Source: Dreissena polymorpha
Taxonomy: Eukaryota; Mollusca; Bivalvia; Myida; Dreissenidae
Direction of reading: 5' to 3'
NCBI RefSeq assembly: GCF_020536995.1
Contig: NC_068359.1
Span: 78,218,493-78,282,492, forward strand
Length of the DNA stretch: 64,000 nt
The notes under the pieces: model-generated
Seen by the model: only the letters and a program-made list of their open reading frames with translations
The model's database searches: none
What the model was told of the DNA's origin: nothing
Position numbers and translations under genes: made by a program
In this document: positions 54,946-64,000 of the stretch, piece after piece
Layout of the letters: each line of letters begins with the position of its first letter
Position numbering within the stretch: position 1 is the stretch's first letter

Positions 54946-56202
54946 TTAAGTGTGTACACTCTAGAGCACTTGAATGTCAATGTATAGAGCCAACATCATA
55001 CGCAAACTGGAACAAATAATATAAAATATGCAATTTGTATGCAATAATTTCAATATCAGCTAAGCTATGTTAATGTAAGAAATTACATATCGAACACAGT
55101 GTAACATGCGTTTAATGTAGCTACATGAAAAAAATATGATAATCGAGTTATCCCACCACACAACCGATGTCAACACTTCAAAAGTAAATATGCCGATAAT
55201 TTTGATAACCACGGTATGAAGTTTTGTAATAACAACCCAAGCCTGTGTAATAAGCAGCAAAGTTTAATTGTTACAGGGCAGTGACATATGAAGATATAAT
55301 AGACAAATGTTGTGTTGAAGACGACGTCTTATACAGTGGCTACCGATTTATGCGTGTGTTTGAGTTGCCAACATTGATATTAAAATTGCTTTTAGGCTAA
55401 AATTACGAGGCATCAAACCCCTTACGACTGTGTTGAGCTATCAAATGCTATCGAACTAGAATATCAAGGGCACCATCATTAACGAGATATTGTATAAAGA
55501 TCATCGCGGTCCGACTTTAAATATTGTAAATGTAATGTATTAAAGACGAAACACCGATTCATGCGAATTTTCCCAATTAAATTGCTTTAATCCTAAAATC
55601 ACTTAATGTTAAAAAGTTAAAACAATAAAAACATAATATATTATTCTTCAATGCATCAATTGACGAACATTAACCAGGAAAATGGCTTAAATGGTCATGA
55701 ATCCAAACATTTGAATGATTAATGCGTGTATGCGAAATTAGTTGTTTTCAAACTTGCCCTTATGACGCGCGTCATGGAATCGGTGCAGAAAACACTGCAC
55801 TGCTTGAGAAAATATCCAAAACATTATAATAGGTCGCTATCTGTGCTCATATCTTGTCTGTTTTCCGCGATTTAATTTGTATGTTCATGTTTGTGGAACT
55901 AGGAAACATAGACAGTTTGATATTCAGTTGCAGATTTTACTAAACAGAGCTTTGTGAGTACCAGCCCTTTACAACAAATCGACACGAACTATGTAATATT
56001 TAGTAGTTACCTTATTATTAAGTATGTAGCACCATCTGAGCTCCACAAAGATAAGCACCACATGTAAGGCGATACCATATAGAACCCAAGTCATCATTTT
56101 TAATTGAGACGAAGTCCTGCAGTCCGTAGAGGTTCAGCTTCTCAATGACACATGTATGTGTGTGTTTTTCGTTTTTTATCGAGTGCACCGGGATTGTCTC
56201 CC

Positions 56203-56450
56203 ATATGGCCATCGCCCCCAGAAAGTCGTGTTAGTTGGTTACGGGGGATAGTGCAAGATACAGGAGACACCCCGTTCCAGGGGTGACCCTGGGTCTTTTA
56301 GTGCCCGGTGTATAGCACCTAGTACACTGCACCTCGGTTTAACGTCTCATGCGAAAGACGAGTTAGTAGGTTAGGTGCAGCGGGGGATCGAACCAGCGAT
56401 CTCTGGATTGTGAAGCCAGTGTGTTACCACTAGACCACGGATCCGCTACA
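56203..56450 (-). mobile_element. tRNA-derived SINE
   Basis: Read on the minus strand: A box GTGGTCTAGTGGTAACAC, anticodon-like TTCACAA, B box GGTTCGATCCC near 56390, then a core with TCTTTCGCATGAGACGTTAA and ACCGAGGTGCAG. Seven outer bases (GTAGCGG/CCGCTGC) can still pair but the T arm cannot, so it is not a working tRNA. The core looks like the conserved block of mollusc SINEs, perhaps the MetaSINE group (from memory, uncertain). Confidence 0.75.
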
Positions 56451-57246
56451 TGACACATGTAGCATCAGTCAGAGCCTTATATAGCCCAAGTCTTGCATCC
56501 TTATACGCCACGTCGTTTAACCTCTATGTCGAGCAAACAAATCGCGATTATCACAATTATAACAATTATCGCACTCTAATGGAACAAGTAGAATATTGTG
56601 TACGTAATATGAATGCCATGTCAAAGTAGTTTTAAATGTTAACATTCTTGATACGTTCATCATACGCTTACTTTTATACCAGTAGTTCGATGTTAGGGAT
56701 GTGAAATGCAATACCCTGTGCGAGTTCATTGGGCCTGGCCACATGTCCTTGCTACAGGGTTACCATGAGACATGTTTTTTTAAAAGGCATAACTTCATAA
56801 GCAATATGAACAATATGTATAATAATGTTCAGTAATGTCCGGGACTGACATTTACATTTAACTTTCGACTCAGGAATTGTATACCATGAGATTTATTAAA
56901 CAATAATTTATTTTGTGTTCCCGAAAGAATTACGTTAATTGAGTCGCTTGAATTTATCACGATTATAAATATGAGGAACGTTCGCCAATAAGTATCGGTT
57001 AACAGGCCGAAAAGCATTCGCCAATTAAACGAACTCTTACAAATATGCAATGCTCATTGTAGCATCTTTTGTTAATAAGAAAGCATCGCCATCTGAAAAC
57101 AAAAACAAGCCAAACCGAGTTTGTAAGACAATGGTCTCCTGAAATGATAGAGTGAGAGTTTGAATCGTACCTAAGCTATTTATAATTCGTCGGTAAATGG
57201 CATTGATGTCACAATTTTAGAAGAGAGTCAACACTATTAATAACAT

Positions 57247-57666
57247 GTGTTTGCTTTGATTCCTGCTGAGATGCTGCATGTAGTGCACCTTTATGAGGAC
57301 AATGAACTGAAGAGACACAAGAACTTTCCAAAGAGGACCTGGTTGCCCAACACGCTGGGTATCACGACAACGTGGCTACACAATGTTCATTCAATGTTCG
57401 TTCGTGCTACATTGAACGGACACGATTGCTGCACGAGCGCTCGATTAAGAAAACATAGACCAGGCATTCCTATATTTCTAAATAACAATAGCAAAGACGA
57501 ATTTTACCATTCTAATCATAGCAATAATCGCGACGCTTTAATTTATCGATTAATAAAAAACGAAGCTGGCGCTATTCAGTTCTATAAGGGGTACTACTGT
57601 CTGCATATATTAAGCTGTAATGTTACATATATCATTTATAAATCAATAAATGTAATGATCTGTTAA
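57247..57666 (+). other. Unidentified 139-codon open frame
   Basis: Reads AEMLHVVHLYEDNELKRHKN, RTWLPNTLGITTTWLHN and continues to LSCNVTYIIY. The first half has ordinary codon look, the second is AT-driven. No family, splice site or start recognised (the first codon is GTG). Could be an exon or repeat fragment. Confidence 0.2.
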
Positions 57667-58429
57667 CACAGGTAACTTATTTATGAAGCAATATGATTAA
57701 TGTCATTATATGTGTTAAGTGTCGTTTGTTAAGAAACAATGTAGTTAAAAGATGTGTTCTTACATTGAGAACGACAGTGCAAAAATGTCTATTTTGTTAT
57801 AAAATTTTGGATCATTATCTACATTATCTAAACTGAACGCTAGACCACTCTGCGAGTAGATTGGGTAAAGTTGGGTCTTAATGTTGAGATGACATATTGC
57901 AATTTTTTAACCGACACCGTATACTACATATAATGCAGGGGTCAAAGTCGCGTTAAACGTAACTTAGGTTTATAGTTTTCTTCATGAGACAACAAAGTTA
58001 ATTCAGCGTGCGTTTGTTACAGGATTATTAAATATTTTTAAATTGATAGATCGATATCTGGTGTCGACACAGACCCTGCACTATAATGAATGGCAATATA
58101 ACTTTTTAAGGGATTGAGACATTAATTCATTTTTACTAGCTAGTAATCCTGTTTTTAAATATCAATGAAACGATACTGTTTAGCCTTATAATATTTGAAG
58201 TAAAAAAATGAGTAATTATGCTAGTCGTTTACTACATGATGTGGTTGAATCATTTCGTTTGCTCATTGTATATTATCTTGACAGCTTTACGGAGTTTTAC
58301 CTTTTTTGAGCAACATGGCATTCGTCCAGAACAAGTAAAAGTAGTCAATATCCTTTTCTTATTTATACTGCAACATAACACAAGAATGAACATTTATAAT
58401 CAAAATAAAAAATAGCAAGAGATATATTT

Positions 58430-58580
58430 TTATGAGGTAAAGGTTTAGGGTTTGTAACTTTGTGGTCCTGGGTTCGATCCTCACATAAGGCGCTGATTTT
58501 TGTTATGGTAGTTTCGTCCTTCAAGACTGCAGAGTCCTAATTTAGTACTGGTGAAACCCAGGAAGCATACATAAGGATGA
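58430..58580 (+). repeat. Possible tRNA-like SINE fragment
   Basis: B-box-like GGTTCGATCCTC at about 58470 after TTTGTGGTCCTGG, with a tail GTTTCGTCCTTCAAGAC. The A box is poor. Confidence 0.35.
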
Positions 58581-58637
58581 TGGACTGCTACGTCTGCAGT
58601 CATTACAAGACACAAAGCAACAACGATATTTAGCCGA

Positions 58638-58845
58638 TGTCTTGGAAAATGGGTCTGAATACATGTGTGTCAAGTTTTGTGTCACACAGGCTCATCAGGG
58701 TCGAACTTTCCACTTTAATGGAATTTTTTGTTTAAACAAACATTAACGCGAGAAGCGTTTTACTGATAAGCCTGTGCTGACGGTACAGGCTCATATGAGA
58801 CAACATTTTACGCGCCATCATTAAGTCCAATTTTCCCCGATACGG
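58638..58845. mobile_element. MITE with imperfect long inverted ends
   Basis: Arms CTTGGAAAATGGGTCTGAAT and the complement of ATTAAGTCCAATTTTCCCCG match; inner ACAGGCTCATCAG / CTGATAAGCCTGT pair as well. Similar plan to 38956-39163. Confidence 0.65.
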
Positions 58846-59578
58846 AAATAAATATTAGAGCGATTTCCCTTACATTTAGAAAATGTCCAATGAAGGGCAG
58901 CAATAGTAGTTTGCAATTTGTTGAAAATCTCATAAATGTTCAAATAAAAAGATTTATTTTTTATTAACACCAATATGCAATTATGTTTCAAAACAACAAC
59001 AACACAATTGACATTTCATGAAAAGGCTATACACACCAGATGATAAATTAAAGTGGTATTTTTTACAAATAATTCTAAAGAATCACATACTGTTCTCACT
59101 ATTCCATTTATAGTAATGCCTATCTAATTCAACGACAGCTACCATAAAGAACATTTGCATCTTTTAAGAGGTACACGTATTTCAAAATGCTATTTCAAAA
59201 CACAACCTATTATGGAAACAACATGTTTACTTTTTACTTGTAGCGGGCACTGTCATGTCAAGCCCTGTCTTAAAATAAAAGTTTTTAGCCATCAAGATAG
59301 ACAGTAACGGTACCTATTTGACTCCTTCAAAATATTTTCGGTAAATAAATAATAGACACAAACTCATACTAATGTAACAACCGGTGACATGCAGTCTGAT
59401 GTCTGATTATCTGCTGAAACACCCTTTCTATTGTGTGAAAATTTCTTCAAAATATTATTTTATCTCAAGACATTTCTGGCTGAACAAAAGCTTGTTATAA
59501 GAAATAAAAATATTTATTATTTATTATTGTATTTATTATAAATAGTATTAATGTTAATATCTTATTAACATCAATAAC

Positions 59579-59615
59579 CTCACTGTTCAGAGTAAAAGAG
59601 GACCCCAAAATCCCG

Positions 59616-59690
<75 letters not shown>

Positions 59691-59695
59691 CTGAT
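59579..59695. repeat. Duplicated 3' flank with (TA)n, gene 2 side
   Basis: CCTCACTGTTCAGAGTAAAA block as at 42393, then about 35 TA units. Confidence 0.85.
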
Positions 59696-59798
59696 AAAAA
59701 GAGAAGAAACGATTACATTATATCGCAGTGATGTTTCAAGTCGAGCAGATTTACTTCAAAGTATAACAAGAAGAGAAGTTTCCTTGAGATTTGGCGAC

Positions 59799-59960
59799 TC
59801 AGTTGGACTCGATGACAGTCTCTATCCAGTCGAAGAAGCGGTTAACGCGCGTGTAGATCCCGGGATACAGTGGGTGGGTGCATCTAAAACCAGTAGAGAC
59901 CACGCCCACCTGTGTCCAATGGCCGTCATGGAAGCACGCCAGCGGACCGCCCGAGTCGCC
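59799..59960 (-). CDS. Gene 2 last exon
   Basis: 162 nt from [19 protein letters not shown] to VIESN and TGA at 59799-59801. Full C-terminal helix and the Cys of STGFRC are present. Confidence 0.93.
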   Translation of the reverse strand, partial: GDSGGPLACFHDGHWTQVGVVSTGFRCTHPLYPGIYTRVNRFFDWIETVIESN

Positions 59961-62900
59961 CTGGAAAAGAACGAGAGGTGCCATATTATGACACAAAATT
60001 CTTCATTTAACGTTGTACATTAATACATATTTCTATAGGCTAACGCATATTATTTTATTAAATATGTCGCGCATTGTACGGTAATACCATATTTTATTAT
60101 ACAAGTTAAGGAATTTCTTTAATAACAAGCCTAACCAAATTCTTGGACGAAAAGAGACATTATGACATTAGATGATGACCTTGACAGATCACACTCTATA
60201 AAACAAAAAGGAAACTTTCTAGTGTTAACAAAACAAAATCTTGTTGATTCAGTTGAATAGTTAATAAATAGCGAAAAGTCCATTATATTGACCTTGGGGT
60301 CATTTGACCAAAATTAAAATAAACAAATATACAAAAAGAAGACAATTAAGGAAGTTAGGATGGTTCATATAAACTAATTTCCATGTAGACAAGGACACTT
60401 TTAATCGGATTAACAGTTCAATTCAGATGCGGGAAATTCAATCTTACATGACAGGAGCCCCTGTCTTCAGCGAGGGCGCAAATAACGGAGTCGTCGAACA
60501 CGAAATTCTCAAAGCGGTCTTCCTCCGGAAGTAGATCGTAGCGGTCGGCGCAGACGGCATAGGACACGATCTGTAAACTCGCATGGTGCGGCACTTCCGC
60601 TCCCACACCACCTGTTACAGAACGCAACTCCCGTCGATGTGTTGGATAAATGATGGTAGTTATTCTTACAAGAGATTTAAGAAACTATTTCAATGTTAAT
60701 GTCTTTCTACTGGGTACGAAGCCGAAGCAATACGTTCAGTTATGAGGATTTAATTAAAAACAATAAAAGAAATACAGTTTGGTCCTCATTCATTTTAAGC
60801 TGGGAACCAGTACTCGACATGAACAGTTAAAGTATTCTTCTTTTGTCCGAAAAATAATATCTCAACATTTAACCTAAAATGTTTTATTTAGTCATAACAC
60901 AAAACAAGCGTCTACCTTCCACTAACGTTCCCTATCCCGCAGTGACGCAGTGGCTGTGATCGGGTGCGGTGTAGTTGGGCTCGATACAGATGGTGTTCAC
61001 GTACTCGGACATGAGAGCGGGCCTGCTCAACTTTACCAGGGCGATATCATAGAGAATACTCTTTTTCTGATCATCTAAAATAGGCAGAAACGTAGGGGTG
61101 ACATTTGCAAGCGCTTGAACTATGAATACTTTTAATCTAAATTAACAGCTTTATTTGTGTGGTAAATTGAAGGTGAGACATATACACGTCTTATGTAATA
61201 GAGTAGATGGAGGAGTCTCAAAGCGTGTTCTGAACTGACTTTGATGCTGACAACCTTATAATTGTCGTTTCTACTGACGATCGTTTGAGGCATTGGTGTA
61301 AATATCGATAGATCACACGCAGGTAAGTGTCAGCTCCAACATATGATGCGCTTTACAGTATGTTCCTTTGTGTATCGCACACGTGTCAATTTCAAATGTG
61401 ATACAATGGCCTTGACACTAATAACCGTATGGTACAATTGTTTTGACACAGACAAGTGTGTGAGGCATTGGCGTGGACACCAACATTCGTGTAATTTATT
61501 GTATTCCACAAAAGATACATTGCAGTGGACACAGGCACGTGTGTGATAATATTTTAGTTGCTACAAATAGTTTATACATTACAGTAGGCATATAAAAGCA
61601 TGCGATACACTAAAGTGGACACGGAAAACAATTGACAAGTATTGGAGTTGATACCTGCAAGCATGCGATACACCTAATTTGACTCGGGTTGGCGCGCGTA
61701 TCATATGAATACATACCGCCCAGTGGGTGATGTATTGAAAATTGACGCATTGAAATGTGTAATACATAGTAACGAGCACATTCAAGAGAACGACAACTCC
61801 AGGACTCGCATACAGTTGAACTGATATTTGCAGGTGCAAGTGTGAAAACAAATAGTTGATATATATATAAATGTCTGTGATAAATTGTTACAATAAACAC
61901 GTGCTTGTTATGTTATGGAAACATACAAGCGCACGATTATGGTACTCGCTAATATCAAATACAAGTAATTAAAGAGTTGAGTTTGAGAGCACCACTCACG
62001 CAAGAACTCGGGGTGTGTGACAATCTTGTCCAATGTAAACATCTGCTCCATGCCTTCCTCTTCACCCTGCGCATGCTCCCCGAGCATCACGTGCCAGTTG
62101 TTTTTGTCTGACTGGCGGCCTTTACCACTGCGGTCACGCCTGTGTGTTAATCTCACAAATAAACATTTAAAACTTTTACATAATTTTTCGCACTTACTAA
62201 TCGAAAAGAAATACTATAGAAGTTAATATATGTTTCATAATTTCCTTTGATTACGTATAAGGTAACAACAAAAATAAAGTGTTTTCATCACATACTGTCG
62301 CCTTGTTGTGTTGTCTTACACGTTAACCCATGGAGAGTTTAAGTTAAAAGCAATAAGTTTAACTCACATGGATACATAAACTACCCTGCACTACTCTAAT
62401 TTTTGACACTGGTATAGGATTTGTTGAAAAAGTTAAAGGAAATAGAACATGCGTTCTTATAGAGCTGTATGCATTGATCATTTGCATTGCATATTAAGCT
62501 GACCTTGATATAGGGTAACATGTATTGTGTACTATCGCGATCTTAAACAAGTATTGAAATGTGGCCAGTTGATTATAAAAACCAGATACATGTTTAATGT
62601 CTAGTCCGTACAAGATGTACTATTCTGATACTTGACCTTGCATCTGTTTGTGTGACCCGGTCAGCAAGATATTACAATCGACGGTGATCATCACGAAATT
62701 TGTCACTTTTTCTTATAAATGATGGAATTAAACTCTTGACAGACTGTATTTAGGCGTTACTTAATATTTGAACTTTGGGTGCGGCCGTGACCTTTGAGCT
62801 GGGAATTTGTTTCGTACCGCGATTCAACAACTCCACATGATTATACTATTTGTATGGCAAGTATGTTTTTTTGACAATTAACTGTTAAAATATAAAATTA

Positions 62901-63528
62901 CAGTCCGGAAAAACTTATATAATGTGTTACCTTTGAGCACCACTGTCTGTGAACTTTAGTTTGCAGCCAAATACTGATATGCTGTGCTCACACGCCGTAT
63001 CCACATGATAATCATGTTAGCAAATTTATGTGAACACTTCCTGAATAATGATTAAGTAAATGTGCGGACAAAATTCGGGGAGAACGGAGATACATACGTA
63101 CGTAAGGACAAGTAAATTGATTCATCCCCCTGACGGAAGCATACATTTGCTGATATATGTCAGACAATACGTAGGGGACTTCTAAGACGAAACGTTTACT
63201 TTTTTCCTGGACATTTTTATGTTATTTTTCGATGGATATAAATAGACATTTCAATTGCCGTTGCGAATCGAACTCACATGAAGCAGTGCGCGGCGGTGAG
63301 TAGCCACTGTGGGTGAATAAGTGTCGCTCCACAGAAATGAATCGTGAAGTTCTCCCAATACATGAAGTGCATTGATACCAGCCACGGCCACTCCCCCTGA
63401 AGTAACGCCGAGCCGCCTACAACACGCTTACTATCGTCATTTTCCTGCTTGCAACCCATAAGAACGTTGCACGTCTTTCCCAAAGTGGAGGCACTTGGTC
63501 CTCTACTTTTGCGCACGCCGTCGAAAAC
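59799..63528 (-). CDS. Trypsin-like serine protease (gene 2), with stop in GWG
   Basis: Five visible exons on the minus strand (63278-63528, 62000-62127, 60916-61074, 60448-60611, 59799-59960), all phases matching and lengths equal or close to gene 1. Propeptide [20 protein letters not shown] to DDSKR, activation site [26 protein letters not shown] and a whole C-terminus [20 protein letters not shown]. The triad His, Asp, Ser is present. The residue six before the Ser is Gly, not the Asp of trypsin (DRGSCHGDSGGP), so trypsin-type cleavage after Arg/Lys is not expected. A TAG at 60932-60934 replaces Trp in the conserved GWG, so the reading is cut in the middle of the protease domain. No discoidin exon is seen between propeptide and protease; exons further 5' lie past 64000. 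Tandem copy of gene 1. Confidence 0.88.
60448..60611 (-). CDS. Gene 2 exon: protease, before the Ser motif
   Basis: 164 nt, [20 protein letters not shown] to DRGSCH, phase 0 end before GTAAGA. Confidence 0.9.
60916..61074 (-). CDS. Gene 2 exon: catalytic Asp, with in-frame TAG
   Basis: 159 nt, same length as in gene 1. [20 protein letters not shown] and [17 protein letters not shown], then TAG for the Trp of GWG, then GTLVEG. Confidence 0.9.
61200..61740. repeat. Degenerate intronic minisatellite (gene 2)
   Basis: GACACAGACAAGTGTGTGAG, ATTGGCGTGGACACCAACA and like words, matching in style the block at 44166-44600 in the paralogous intron. Confidence 0.6.
62000..62127 (-). CDS. Gene 2 exon: protease loop after His
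   Basis: 128 nt, [19 protein letters not shown] to KIVTHPEFL. Acceptor ACCGCAG chosen because it carries phase 2 to an open frame. Confidence 0.88.
63278..63528 (-). CDS. Gene 2 exon: propeptide and catalytic His
   Basis: 251 nt, [10 protein letters not shown] to LTAAHCF; phase 0 start after CGCCGCAG, phase 2 end before GTGAGT. Combines what in gene 1 is split between the exon at 51689 and the exon at 47276. Confidence 0.92.
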
Positions 63529-64000
63529 CTGCGGCGAACAGAATATAGTTTTGTGTATGGAGTACACGTAACAGCACCGAACGACGAGCGCCACATTTAT
63601 ACAAATCTATACATGTCTTATATTCTCAAATGCCTGTAAGAAGAAAGTTAATCAACTCGGCGTTACCTGTACTTATATCTGCATCAAACCTGACCATTAA
63701 ACATCAAGGCAGCATACTTGAAGTTTAAGCTTTTATTTTTTATGCGTTGTTTTCTTTTTCTTTTTTAAAGTTAAAACCAATAATGTTGTATGTATATAGT
63801 ATGCACATAAAAAGTACAAACTTATCATTTCTTTGGAATATACATGAACACTATCAATGTTAATACTTTTGGGCTTGTTTATCACGCTGTTCGCCTTAAG
63901 AGCCGGAAGTGGGGTTTTTGCTCAATTGGGCATTGTACACCTAGCCGATACAGTTACATCCGTCACAATACATGTTAAGGAACGTTCGAATTGGTAATAA

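Noticed and set aside
56018-56212. Minus-strand frame ending CGAYLCGAQMVLHT as a secreted-protein exon
   Set aside because: Borders a SINE, shows no acceptor and no family; too weak to call.
56370-56450. tRNA-Val (CAC anticodon) gene
   Set aside because: The T arm does not pair and a SINE-type core follows; better read as a SINE head.

Overview
The window is eukaryotic nuclear DNA: AT-rich, with intron-split genes (GT..AG junctions), class-I and class-II transposon remnants, tRNA-headed short repeats and many MITEs. Gene content (a metazoan guanylate cyclase, a methuselah-type receptor, discoidin-trypsin proteases) and the style of the repeats point to a mollusc, probably a bivalve; the species is an inference I cannot confirm without a search.

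Layout. 1-6828 (+): the last six coding exons of a receptor-type guanylate cyclase, with a truncated LINE (1905-3645) in the first intron. 6829-11800: no gene seen. 11830-16900 (+): two LINE remnants head to tail. 17700-22050: a diverged large tandem repeat of about 1.2-1.45 kb units, interrupted by a tRNA-headed MITE, a tyrosine-recombinase element fossil and a 986-bp element with CCGCGG-rich inverted ends. 22340-29235: two dispersed repeat families, each present twice, a minus-strand LINE fragment split by a MITE, a foldback element and a 28-bp minisatellite. 31014-34729 (+): a seven-transmembrane methuselah-like receptor pseudogene whose intron holds one MITE nested in another, followed by a 61-bp triplicate. 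37340-37910: an L1/Tx1-type LINE tail. 39218-41801: a whole-length but frameshifted pogo/Tigger-like DNA transposon with matching ends and a TA duplication.

42390-64000 (-): two tandem paralogous secreted trypsin-type protease genes. The first (42821-51689) encodes two discoidin (F5/8C)-like domains joined to a trypsin domain; the second (59799-63528, continuing past the window edge) has the trypsin domain only in the visible part. Both are damaged: the first lost 64 nt from its last exon, the second has a stop in the GWG motif.

The most informative structural signal is the set of short non-autonomous elements that duplicate TTAA on insertion. A natural empty/filled site pair (24.6 kb versus 32.5 kb) fixes the ends of one family exactly, and that family carries a polymerase-III-type tRNA-like A box and B box between its inverted ends. 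No matching TTAA-specific transposase is visible in the window.
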